Part shown: positions 35,325 through 42,808 of the stretch, in pieces
Layout of the letters: every line of letters begins with the position of its first letter
How positions within the stretch are numbered: the first letter of the stretch is position 1
Assembly (NCBI GenBank): GCA_030706785.1
Contig: JAUZNW010000005.1
Location: 1 to 49,884, forward strand
Direction: 5' to 3'
DNA length: 49,884 bases
DNA from: Bacteroidota bacterium
GTDB lineage: Bacteria > Bacteroidota > Bacteroidia > Bacteroidales > VadinHA17
Notes under the pieces: model-generated
Told to the model about the DNA's origin: nothing
The model's database searches: none
What the model saw: only the letters and a program-made list of their open reading frames with translations
Program-made: the position numbers and the translations under genes

Positions 35325-36053
35325 TCATGAGACTTTCTTCAAGAGTGAAGATTGATTCGATTTCCCAATAGGACACACATTGATGCATAAGCCGCAGATG
35401 CGCTCATCTACATTTAATTTCTTTCTGGCCAGTTCCGCACATTTTTCCCTGCACTTAAAGGCATTAAAGAATTCGTCCCGATGCGTATTGATGTCCCACA
35501 ATTTGCCATTTGCTGCTTTTGCCGGACACTTTTCAATGCAGATGTTGCAATTTCCGCACTTGCTTTTCACAACAGGCCTGGATTGAATGCCCGGATTCTC
35601 TTTCAGAAGGATGGTCACAAGTCGGAGCCTTGGCCCGAAATTATTTGAGATAAAGAGATCGGTTTTGCCTATCCAGCCCAGACCGGCCCTTGTGGCGACC
35701 ATTTTGTGGGAAATGTCGTAAGATAATGTTTCCAGATATTTTTCATAACGTTTTGATCCTAATGGGATGGTTGGTTTAATAGCAATTGATTTTATGCCGT
35801 TACCGTTTAAATCGACCTGAATTTTCCGTGATAATTCAGCCAGCTCCCTGTTAATCCTCGTATAGTGGGCATAATACTCAAGGGTAGGCCCGTCCTCGAG
35901 TTTATCGATTATCGCGTCATCCAGTCGTTTCCCGATTGAGATACCGGACTGATATCCATGAAATTTATCCGGAAGCATTCCTTTAAGGTCTGCAAAGCCA
36001 TAGATAAAATCCTGAGGAGGGACCAAATGTGATTTAAGGATATCTGTTATCAT
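35325..36053 (-). CDS. Double [4Fe-4S] cluster protein, QueG-like
   Basis: 242 residues. The C-terminal part has two ferredoxin-type clusters: CGNCNICIEKCP with C166, C169, C172 and C176, and a second set with C201, C205, C220, C223 and C227 (CGLCINVCP). The preceding segment (TRAGLGWIGKTDLFISNNFG) resembles the QueG epoxyqueuosine-reductase core. At 242 residues it is much shorter than QueG (about 380) and lacks the C-terminal HEAT-like part, so queuosine synthesis should not be assumed; shorter relatives have no known substrate. Immediately upstream is a 9-base-period repeat tract rather than a conventional promoter. Confidence 0.78.
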   Translation of the reverse strand: MITDILKSHLVPPQDFIYGFADLKGMLPDKFHGYQSGISIGKRLDDAIIDKLEDGPTLEYYAHYTRINRELAELSRKIQVDLNGNGIKSIAIKPTIPLGSKRYEKYLETLSYDISHKMVATRAGLGWIGKTDLFISNNFGPRLRLVTILLKENPGIQSRPVVKSKCGNCNICIEKCPAKAANGKLWDINTHRDEFFNAFKCREKCAELARKKLNVDERICGLCINVCPIGKSNQSSLLKKVS

Positions 36054-36070
36054 AAAAATGAAGTTTTATT

Positions 36071-36154
36071 GCAGGTTATGCAATTTATGCAAGTTTTGCG
36101 GTTATGCAAGTTATGCGGTTATGCAAATTATGCAGGTTTTGCAGGTAATGCAGC
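36071..36154. repeat. Roughly 9-base tandem repeat, nine units
   Basis: Nine consecutive units each beginning GC and rich in TTAT, seven of 9 bases and two of 8 (for example gcaggttat and gcggttat). The tract starts 17 bases upstream of the QueG-like start and ends 6 bases from the stop of the AlkZ-like gene, filling most of the 107-base gap. Unlike a simple microsatellite, most units differ from one another. Confidence 0.75.
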
Positions 36155-36160
36155 TTTCAA

Positions 36161-37237
36161 CTATAGAATAACTTCTGCCTTCTTTCCGAGGAAGTTTACA
36201 TAACCGGAAGAGGCTTTTATTATTTCGGGTTTCATATCCTGCTTTACTGAGTCAAAGAGATTTATTGTGATGACTACACTGTCTTTTTTAGCTGTGCGTT
36301 TCCAAGTGCCAATTACTTTCCCGTTTATCACAATGGTGGGATAGAAAATACCATTATCAGAGACAGCTTTTTTATGAAAAGGAGGAATTAAAGAGGCTGT
36401 CCTGTCACGGTAACTGATAACAAATTCATCATAAGCTGGCAGCAGGCATGCCGTATCATCATCCGGTCCTGTATCGACTACAGAACCGGCGAACCAATAT
36501 GTTTGATTTTCAATTATTTCAGAAGACAGCTCTGATCTTGCAAATTCCAACGCCTGTTTTGAATCATTTGTTGACAAACCTGACCACCATGTAAAATCCT
36601 GTAAGGTCGCAGGCCCATGACTCGTAAAATACCGGCTGGCAAGTTCTTTTAATGCTTCAATACGGCTTAAACTTTTGTTTGCCGGCACACGTTCCGATAA
36701 GAGTGCATATGTTAGTTTGCCTCCTTTTATCCTCCCGCTGCATATAAGGCCGTCACTCTCCGCGCGAACTAAAAGATGTGAAGCCCTGTTATTGCCTACA
36801 TCAATTCTGTCCTTCACAAGTTCGGATATTATTTCTTCACGGGTCAGATGATTACTGTCTCTCAAAGATCTTTCAATAATACGGTTACTTTTGCGGAATA
36901 CAGGCTCTGTTAATCCTAACTGATTGTCTCTGAATTTCAGGGACGCTTTAATCTGAGAAGCTGTAAGTTCCAGAATCCACAGGATATCATCAGACGAGGC
37001 AAAATGCCATGTAGGCCTCATCAAATGCGTTCTTATTATTTCTCCGGAATCGATTGCGTTGTTTACCAATTCTTCTGTTGGGTCCTGGATCCTGATCCCA
37101 AAAGCCCATTTCGACATGATGTAATCCTGTGCCTGTATGGCACCCATCCACCTGGCAAGCTCTTTTACAGTTTTGAATTTTGACCTGGCAATTTGCTGAT
37201 TCTTAAATCGTAGGATCGATAGGTCATGAAGAGTCAT
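36161..37237 (-). CDS. Winged-helix DNA-binding protein, AlkZ/YcaQ-like
   Basis: 358 residues matching the HTH_42 (YcaQ/AlkZ) family: TVKELARWMGAIQAQDY near the N-terminus, IIRTHLMRPTWHFASSDDI, LLVRAESDGLICSGR, and FTWWSGLSTND in the third winged-helix unit. The QxQ pair is Q35 and Q37 (AIQAQD), close to the catalytic Gln37 and Gln39 of Streptomyces AlkZ, a glycosylase that unhooks DNA interstrand cross-links. A DNA-repair role is therefore plausible, but the substrate cannot be told from sequence. The gene stands alone, with the SnoaL-like gene 38 bases upstream on the same strand. Confidence 0.82.
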   Translation of the reverse strand: MTLHDLSILRFKNQQIARSKFKTVKELARWMGAIQAQDYIMSKWAFGIRIQDPTEELVNNAIDSGEIIRTHLMRPTWHFASSDDILWILELTASQIKASLKFRDNQLGLTEPVFRKSNRIIERSLRDSNHLTREEIISELVKDRIDVGNNRASHLLVRAESDGLICSGRIKGGKLTYALLSERVPANKSLSRIEALKELASRYFTSHGPATLQDFTWWSGLSTNDSKQALEFARSELSSEIIENQTYWFAGSVVDTGPDDDTACLLPAYDEFVISYRDRTASLIPPFHKKAVSDNGIFYPTIVINGKVIGTWKRTAKKDSVVITINLFDSVKQDMKPEIIKASSGYVNFLGKKAEVIL

Positions 37238-37275
37238 TATGTGGGTTCCTGTTTATAATGGTTGAGGGATCAAGA

Positions 37276-37719
37276 TCAGTGAATCAGGTTCATTAGCTTC
37301 ATGACGAACCTGGGCGGTGGTTTAATTCCGAGCTGTTCCATCAATGCAAAGCGGTCGGGAACACCCCAGTGCTCAACGAGTTTCCCATCTTTGAAGCGCA
37401 TTATATCAATGACGGTAATCTCCATTTTTCTTCCGGTAGGCGGGACCGGTCCGAATTGACCCATTTGAGTTCCTCTGGCTGTCATTCGTCCCCAGACTTG
37501 ATCATTATGAACCACCAGGCCTTCAATGACCATCGAAAAATCGGGGAATGCTTTATGCAGGCCAAGAATGGCTTTTTTTACTCCCTCTGCATCCGGAGGA
37601 AAGAATCCATACTGGTGTTCCACAAAATCCGGTGAGGAATACTTATCGAAGACAGTAATATCTCCCTTGCTGAATCCTTCATCGATCAGGATCCGGAATA
37701 GTTGTTCATTTGAAATCAT
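37276..37719 (-). CDS. SnoaL-like ester cyclase family protein
   Basis: 147 residues, one SnoaL-type NTF2 fold: FDKYSSPDFVEHQYGFFPPD, GLHKAFPDFSMVIEGLVV, QVWGRMTARGTQMGQFG and VDIMRFKDGKLVEHWGVPD are family landmarks. SnoaL itself closes a polyketide ring, but most bacterial relatives have unknown substrates. There is no signal peptide, so it is cytoplasmic. A 16-base palindrome lies 32 bases upstream of its start. The AlkZ-like gene follows 38 bases downstream and may be co-transcribed. Confidence 0.82.
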   Translation of the reverse strand: MISNEQLFRILIDEGFSKGDITVFDKYSSPDFVEHQYGFFPPDAEGVKKAILGLHKAFPDFSMVIEGLVVHNDQVWGRMTARGTQMGQFGPVPPTGRKMEITVIDIMRFKDGKLVEHWGVPDRFALMEQLGIKPPPRFVMKLMNLIH

Positions 37720-37751
37720 TAGGCTTAGTTTTTCATTTCCTTAAGAGTATA

Positions 37752-37767
37752 ACGATTATCTAATCGT
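37752..37767. promoter_or_regulatory. 16-base palindrome upstream of the SnoaL-like gene
   Basis: ACGATTATCTAATCGT has perfect 7-base arms (ACGATTA / TAATCGT) around TC. It lies 32 bases before the ATG complementary to 37717-37719, a normal operator position. The motif is seen; the regulator is unknown. Confidence 0.35.
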
Positions 37768-37931
37768 ATTGTTAAACTCTGGCAATGAATTTCCTGCAAG
37801 AATTCTTATAAAGGTTGAAAGGATCGAATAATAGGAAGTGTAAGTGGTGGAAGAGCTTTGTCCCCTGCGGCCTCTGTGGTGAAAACGACACCGGACGCAA
37901 GATGGGACTACAAGAAATATGCACCTTGGTT

Positions 37932-37966
37932 CATGTGTCGTGTGTTATGCGTCATGTGTCATGCGT
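37932..37966. repeat. Heptamer tract supplying the end of a gene, five units
   Basis: Five perfect-length 7-base units with consensus YRTGYGT; all differences between units are transitions. The isochorismatase-like gene reads into the tract on the minus strand, which supplies its last five codons (MTHDA after the Arg) and the stop codon at 37945-37947. Confidence 0.7.
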
Positions 37967-38493
37967 TCAGAACTTTCCACAATTAATTTAACCGCATCAT
38001 AACTGATCGCGTCAAACATTGCTTCGACGTTCCTGGTGTATTCAGAGTTGTGACTCATAATGGCATCCCTGACTAAAAAAGACTTATAATCGTGGTTGTT
38101 GGCACCTGTACGGGTTGCAAGCACGCAGCCTACTGCACTCAGTCCGCAAAGGAATAATGTATTGATTCCTTTTTCTTTAAGGAACTGGTCCAGGCTGGTT
38201 TTATTGAAGCTGTCGGAATAAGTTTTAATTATTTGGGTGTCTTCCTGCTTAATTGAAATTTGGTCCGGATATTCGAATTCTTCAGTATAAGGTCGCGGTC
38301 CGTTCTCTTCATTATGATGATAAATGCGGATAACCGGGAACTCATTTTTACGGAAAAGATCGATTAAAAGATTAATGAAATATATGGCCAGTTCTTTGTC
38401 TCTTTGAGGGATGACCCAGAGGTAAACGTTCTGAACATCTATTATCAGAAGTGCAGGCCTGATTTTTTTCGGGAGACCGGGGGAGCTTTTCAT
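37945..38493 (-). CDS. Isochorismatase-like cysteine hydrolase
   Basis: 182 residues. The catalytic triad of the family is visible: D19 (LLIIDVQNVYL), K90 (IIKTYSDSFNKTSL) and C123 (GLSAVGCVLATRTGAN). The family includes nicotinamidases, ureido and N-carbamoyl hydrolases and many uncharacterised enzymes; nothing here picks one. There is no signal peptide. The last residues (ERMTHDA) and stop codon come from a 7-base repeat tract, so the native C-terminus may once have been different. The gene upstream on the same strand is a lipoprotein 213 bases away. Confidence 0.85.
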   Translation of the reverse strand: MKSSPGLPKKIRPALLIIDVQNVYLWVIPQRDKELAIYFINLLIDLFRKNEFPVIRIYHHNEENGPRPYTEEFEYPDQISIKQEDTQIIKTYSDSFNKTSLDQFLKEKGINTLFLCGLSAVGCVLATRTGANNHDYKSFLVRDAIMSHNSEYTRNVEAMFDAISYDAVKLIVESSERMTHDA

Positions 38494-38706
38494 AAAGGAT
38501 TGGATAAATCTGGGACTAAATTAAGAAATAATCATCCAACCAGGAAAAAGACTTTAAGAGGGGAGATTGTAGCCAGCTTATGCTAAAGCTACAGCTGACA
38601 AGGTAGGGATTGAGAGGCTAAGAACTCACCGCAAAGGGTCAGGCAGGAACTCGGTCGTTAAAAGTAGAAACAGGTTGTAAGGCAGATGTAAGGGGGAAGG
38701 AGGAGG

Positions 38707-39120
38707 CTATTTTTTGGAAAACTCTGAAAGGAAAAGGGTAGGCTTGCTTTTAGTCTCAAATTTAACCGGGTAGCTGTCACCCAAAAGATTGTAACAGATA
38801 ATAAAAAGTCCATTCTCGAACTTATAAATTGCAGTGAAGTGTTTTCCGGCATTTACCCCTTCGCGCCCGAAAATATCCATTTTGCCCTTATTGAATTTAA
38901 TCAAACCTTTATCAGTGCTTTCTGCAATCAAAGTATAATTTCGGTCATTAATAATTAATTTCTGATTTTCAAAAGCTGCTTTTGGAAGTTCCTTCCCCCC
39001 GATTTCCTGTTTAACAGGAATCCATTCACCATCTAAATTCTGTGAACTGAAGCTGGTGTTTTTCCAGGCAGCACAGCTGACAGTCAGTAAGAGTATGGAT
39101 GAGATAAGGAATTTATTCAT
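38707..39120 (-). CDS. TIGR03067-type lipoprotein
   Basis: 137 residues with a signal peptide and lipobox (LLTVSC). The mature part has the TIGR03067 pattern: LDGEWIPVKQEIGGKELPK, NQKLIINDRNYTLIAESTDK, GREGVNAGKHFTAIYKFENG and YPVKFETKSKPTLFLSEF. This lipocalin-like domain is common in Planctomycetes and Bacteroidota; its function is unknown. It stands alone on the minus strand, with copy A of the 179-base repeat about 80 bases upstream of its start. Confidence 0.8.
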   Translation of the reverse strand: MNKFLISSILLLTVSCAAWKNTSFSSQNLDGEWIPVKQEIGGKELPKAAFENQKLIINDRNYTLIAESTDKGLIKFNKGKMDIFGREGVNAGKHFTAIYKFENGLFIICYNLLGDSYPVKFETKSKPTLFLSEFSKK

Positions 39121-39200
39121 ATTCAGGAAATTATTAGTCAGCTATTATAAAAGCACTAACAACCAGGGAGATTGTTTTGTTTTTCTGTTGGTTTCCCTTT

Positions 39201-39379
39201 TATTTAATCCGCCTTCGCGTAAAGCTTGTGCCTCCGCTGAAGCTTCGGCGAAACGCGGATGGCGGACGTGAAGGTAAGGTATAATTGGCTTCGCCGAGCT
39301 CACCGCCAGCAGGTGGTTCGGTTCCCCGGTGCTTGCACTGTTCTTAGAGTCCAGAGCTTGCTCTGCGGTCCATACCATT
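39201..39379. repeat. Dispersed 179-base repeat, copy A
   Basis: Matches 43539-43717 over 179 bases with 10 substitutions and no gaps, in the same orientation. It contains GC-rich stems, for example CCTTCGCGT pairing with ACGTGAAGG through one G-U pair, and CCGCC with GGTGG. It lies between two minus-strand genes, upstream of a lipoprotein start and 14 bases after the stop of a membrane-protein gene. It has no transposase or recognisable ends. Confidence 0.85.
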
Positions 39380-39393
39380 CGGTCAAGCGGAAA

Positions 39394-40233
39394 TTATGGT
39401 TTCATTCGGTATTCTTGTTGTAAAAGAGTAAGCAGCTTGAATGCTTCCTTTTTTAAGTCCTCTGCTGAGAGCATCACGACTGTCAGGAATGTTTTCAGGG
39501 TGAATGCCTGATTATAGAATAATCTTGAGTATTGAGCGTCCATTTTAATAAAACCTGGACTACCCTGAGTTTTAATATTGTCTGCCATAAATGATCCCTG
39601 TGGATTATATTTGTCATAATCCTTCAAGTCGAGGCACTCTACAAGGAAATCCCTGTACTTACTAATTTCCCCGATTAATCTTTGATCAAATTCGTTTAAA
39701 TATTTGGTTTTGTTGTCATAATCCGTAATTGCATTTGAGACATTCCATTTCCTTATTAATCTCATATTCCCGGCATTTTTTAACTGCTGTATTGTCCTGT
39801 CGTTGCTGTAAAACCTTAAATACCTTGCTAATTCGCGACTGAAATCGTAAAATTTATTGGAATTTTTAAGGGTATTATTGTTCCTGATGTGCTCCTGAAG
39901 TGAATCGCAATAACTGGATGTATTCTGATTAAATTGAATATAAGTACTTAACAAAGATGTATCTTTCTTGAGATCTTCAATTAATGATCGTACAAACTGT
40001 CTTTCCCGTTGATGCTCACCGGAAGTTTCAAGTTGCCATTGTGCAAGATAACCACAGAAAACCGCAAGAAACAGCATAAAGAAATCAAACAGATAAGATC
40101 TTATGCTTCTCCTCCCGCCCGATTGATCCATTAAAATTGAATTTTGGCTGATTTTATCCCTGAAAAAGGATTTTTTAGCAGATTTAATCCTCCCCTTAGA
40201 TTCTTTCTTTTTATTCTTAATCTGATTTTTCAT
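39394..40233 (-). CDS. Membrane-anchored protein of unknown function
   Basis: 279 residues. A strongly basic N-terminus of about 45 residues (KNKKKESKGRIKSAKKS) precedes a single membrane segment (YLFDFFMLFLAVFCGYLAQW), and the remaining roughly 200 residues are mainly helical and charged, probably outside the cytoplasm. The pattern of a hydrophobic segment followed by ERQFVRSLIEDLKKDT is common in a Bacteroidota family near DUF6090, but I am not certain of the assignment. No catalytic motif is visible. Its stop abuts repeat copy A; a 9-base-period tract lies 48 bases upstream of its start. Confidence 0.65.
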   Translation of the reverse strand: MKNQIKNKKKESKGRIKSAKKSFFRDKISQNSILMDQSGGRRSIRSYLFDFFMLFLAVFCGYLAQWQLETSGEHQRERQFVRSLIEDLKKDTSLLSTYIQFNQNTSSYCDSLQEHIRNNNTLKNSNKFYDFSRELARYLRFYSNDRTIQQLKNAGNMRLIRKWNVSNAITDYDNKTKYLNEFDQRLIGEISKYRDFLVECLDLKDYDKYNPQGSFMADNIKTQGSPGFIKMDAQYSRLFYNQAFTLKTFLTVVMLSAEDLKKEAFKLLTLLQQEYRMKP

Positions 40234-40280
40234 GGATATTCGTGATTGATGCTGGTAATTACGGCAAAATCTATGTAAAA

Positions 40281-40316
40281 ATAGTTGAAAAGGTTGAGTG
40301 GGTTGAAATTGTTGAA
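40281..40316. repeat. 9-base tandem repeat, four units
   Basis: Four 9-base units each containing GTTGA (for example aaggttgag, tgggttgaa). It lies between the start of the membrane-anchored protein (40233) and the stop of the beta-propeller gene (40404). Confidence 0.6.
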
Positions 40317-40381
40317 TAAATAAGGGGGGAGTGTGAGAAAGTGGGAAGAGCTATGCTCTGGCACGATGTATACTTGAGTTT

Positions 40382-40402
40382 TGCATCATGCGTCCTGTGT
40401 CC
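40382..40402. repeat. Heptamer tract touching a stop codon, three units
   Basis: Three 7-base units starting TG (tgcatca, tgcgtcc, tgtgtcc) end one base before the stop codon of the minus-strand beta-propeller gene at 40404. Confidence 0.55.
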
Positions 40403-40403
40403 G

Positions 40404-41483
40404 TTATTGCCTCAATATAAAAACACCATAATTAGCTGTACCGATCCAGATATTATTATCAAAGTCTGTCTCGAGGGTCGTTATTTTATCACCCATGAAC
40501 AGTCCAGCCGGAGGTTCTTCCCACTTATTGCCGTTATAAACATGTAGAACATACGAATTGCCATCTATACTTGCAGCCCAGCAATAGTTCCTTCTGTCGG
40601 CTTTAATGGCCGTGAAGAAGGCAAGCCTGGAGGAGATAAAATCTGCTTTCAGCCTTTCCCATTCCTTGTTCTTATATACAAACAGCTTATCACTATCGCC
40701 AGTTGATGAAGACAGCCCAAAGTCCTCAAGCAGGTAAATTATGCCTGCCGGGCTATTTGTAACAGCTGTTACCCAATAAAATGTTCCATTTTCATTCCCC
40801 AGGCATTCCCATGAGTCCCCAATAATGCGGTAGATATTTGTTTTGCCAACGGTCCCAAGAGTCATAACGTAAACAGTCCCGTCGTGACCAATTCCAATAT
40901 TATCAATCACATGCTGGTTCAGCATAGAATTATCCGGCGTAAACAGGTCAAAGTTTTTACCGTCATATACAACCAGACCCCCCAGGTCATGGGCACAACT
41001 GGAGAACCAGACCCTTCCATCCAATCCAACCTCAACATTGGTTATGTAATCCCTTGGCAGACCGGAATTTGCCTGGGTATACCATATAAATCCATCTTTC
41101 GTCAGATGTCCGAGACCTGCACCACCGGTAGCTATCCATAATGTTTCGTCTCCTGCAATTGAAACATCAAGAACAGGAAAGTCCAGAGTGTAGTTCTTTT
41201 CCTCGTTGCCATTTTTAAAAAAGTACAGGTCGCGGTCACTTGCGATCCAGGTGTTTCCTTTATAATCAGGATCAATACAATCTATATGTTTCCCTTCAAG
41301 GAGGCGACCGGTAATTTCAAAACGAACTAACGGTGAATAGTTTTTGAGTGTATCTTCTTTTCTGGTTAAAGGGACGTCATAGGAGCCCGGAGCAACCTCT
41401 CTTTTGCAGGAAATGGTAATGATAAAAAGCAGGATCAATAGTGAGCCTTTTAAGTAATTGTAGCGATATTCCGGATATATCAT
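40404..41483 (-). CDS. Beta-propeller lipoprotein (two-component-regulator propeller type)
   Basis: 359 residues. A hydrophobic leader ends in a lipobox (IITISCKRE). The mature protein has repeated blades with the Reg_prop pattern, in which a WxA or WIG motif follows a variable turn: KGNTWIASDRDLYFF, DETLWIATGGAGLGHL, DGRVWFSSCAHDLGGLVVY and NNIWIGTANYGVFI. About six blades can be counted. Such propellers are the sensor part of hybrid two-component systems in Bacteroidota, but here there is no kinase or DNA-binding domain, so it is probably an envelope binding protein. Ligand unknown. The stop abuts a heptamer tract. Confidence 0.78.
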   Translation of the reverse strand: MIYPEYRYNYLKGSLLILLFIITISCKREVAPGSYDVPLTRKEDTLKNYSPLVRFEITGRLLEGKHIDCIDPDYKGNTWIASDRDLYFFKNGNEEKNYTLDFPVLDVSIAGDETLWIATGGAGLGHLTKDGFIWYTQANSGLPRDYITNVEVGLDGRVWFSSCAHDLGGLVVYDGKNFDLFTPDNSMLNQHVIDNIGIGHDGTVYVMTLGTVGKTNIYRIIGDSWECLGNENGTFYWVTAVTNSPAGIIYLLEDFGLSSSTGDSDKLFVYKNKEWERLKADFISSRLAFFTAIKADRRNYCWAASIDGNSYVLHVYNGNKWEEPPAGLFMGDKITTLETDFDNNIWIGTANYGVFILRQ

Positions 41484-41529
41484 TCTGATCAGTTGGGTTC
41501 GCTGTTTTAATACTCTTTATGTGGCAGGT

Positions 41530-42327
41530 TCAGGATGCATTTATTTCTTTTCCTGTTTCAATATGATTTGTCAGGTCGTCCAGAAATCTGACCATTGGAG
41601 CCCCATCAATAACGTCATGATCAACCAGTATTGTCATGTTCAGTATTTCCCTGATCTTAATTTCGTCGTTGATCACGACTGGTTTCTTCAGTATTGATCC
41701 AATACCAAAAGAAACCGGATGTACTGATTTGTGAATGAACCAGCCGTTTATCTTTCCCATCATCCCAACAGATGTGATAACTACATTTCCCATTTTTTTA
41801 AATGCCGATTTTGGATTTCTGAGCAGGATCTTCCAGAACCATCTTCTGATGAATCCGGGTAACTGATAGTAATACCTTTCATAAGCAGCTGACTGCTTAT
41901 TCAAAACGATATCATCTTTTGCTAATTCCACTTTTCTAGCCATTTCTATTTCCCTGGTGATTTCTGCGGCACTTTTTTCATTTGCCTTTTCAATGACCAG
42001 AGGAATGGGTACTTTGTTGTTGCCAGTTACTTTCTCAACAATAATGGAGACATTAATGTCATTGAAGATTAAAAGTTTCCGTTTGTTATAGATAAATGAT
42101 GCTGCTTCAGGATGTTCTTGCAGAACATTGCTGATAACCTTGATTATCCAGGCATTGAAAGATACATTGATACCTTGTTTTCTTATATCTCTTAGCTTTC
42201 GACGGCTTTCGGTTACATCGAATTCAAGCATTGCACTTATGTGATGCTTCTGCAAGCCAACAGCAAAGACATCGAAGGTTGCGATTCTGGAGCGTGGAAT
42301 TTCCTGATATCTGTATCGGACAGGCAT
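41530..42327 (-). CDS. Stand-alone 2-oxoacid dehydrogenase E2-type acyltransferase domain
   Basis: 265 residues from the ATG complementary to 42325-42327; the longer frame overlaps the upstream gene and adds a non-family leader. The fold is the E2 catalytic domain (VSFNAWIIKVISNVLQEHPE, HPVSFGIGSI), and the active-site motif is H237 in VDHDVIDGAPMVRFL, where E2 enzymes have DHRxxDGA. No lipoyl domain or subunit-binding domain precedes it, so it cannot be a normal E2; a chloramphenicol-acetyltransferase-like single-domain acyltransferase is more likely. The acyl acceptor is unknown. The preceding lipoprotein gene ends 17 bases upstream. Confidence 0.82.
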   Translation of the reverse strand: MPVRYRYQEIPRSRIATFDVFAVGLQKHHISAMLEFDVTESRRKLRDIRKQGINVSFNAWIIKVISNVLQEHPEAASFIYNKRKLLIFNDINVSIIVEKVTGNNKVPIPLVIEKANEKSAAEITREIEMARKVELAKDDIVLNKQSAAYERYYYQLPGFIRRWFWKILLRNPKSAFKKMGNVVITSVGMMGKINGWFIHKSVHPVSFGIGSILKKPVVINDEIKIREILNMTILVDHDVIDGAPMVRFLDDLTNHIETGKEINAS

Positions 42328-42344
42328 CTGATTAAACTTCAATT

Positions 42345-42737
42345 TTATGCCGGTAATTGAGTGACTTTGAGGGAATCTACTGTTACAGAGACTATTTTTA
42401 ATCTGTAATTTATAGTACCGCCCCAATAGGCTACCTTTACTTTGATCAGCGAGTCGTTTATTATCGACCAGTTACCCTGATAATCAGAGTATGAAACTGG
42501 CGGAGTTGCACAAAAGCCGGCCAGGCTCCTTTCGATCAGAGTTCCATCGGCATTAAACTGGTAGCAATAAGTATATGAAAATGTCCGGGATCTTGAATAT
42601 ATTTTTTCATTGACATCATAACGTGAAAGATTCCAGGTGCCAATAAGCAGGTTATCCTTATCAATTTGAAATTCGTCCTTGTTGCATGATAGAGGTAAAA
42701 GACTCAGTATGATGTTAAGGAGCAGAATTTTTTTCAT
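42345..42737 (-). CDS. Lipocalin-like lipoprotein
   Basis: 130 residues with a signal peptide and lipobox (LLPLSC). The mature part begins LLIGTWNLSRYDV, a pattern shared by lipocalin-like small lipoproteins of Bacteroidota, and continues as a beta-rich domain (TYCYQFNADGTLIER, YQGNWSIINDSLIKVK). The function is unknown. It is 17 bases upstream of the E2-type gene, and a TAACTTTG promoter-like box lies about 76 bases upstream of its start, inside the end of the flavodoxin gene. Confidence 0.72.
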   Translation of the reverse strand: MKKILLLNIILSLLPLSCNKDEFQIDKDNLLIGTWNLSRYDVNEKIYSRSRTFSYTYCYQFNADGTLIERSLAGFCATPPVSYSDYQGNWSIINDSLIKVKVAYWGGTINYRLKIVSVTVDSLKVTQLPA

Positions 42738-42808
42738 AATGAGCAGGTTGTGATAAACAGGTACTCAATAATTATACCAAACTCTTGCTTGTATTTATAT
42801 TTGAATGC

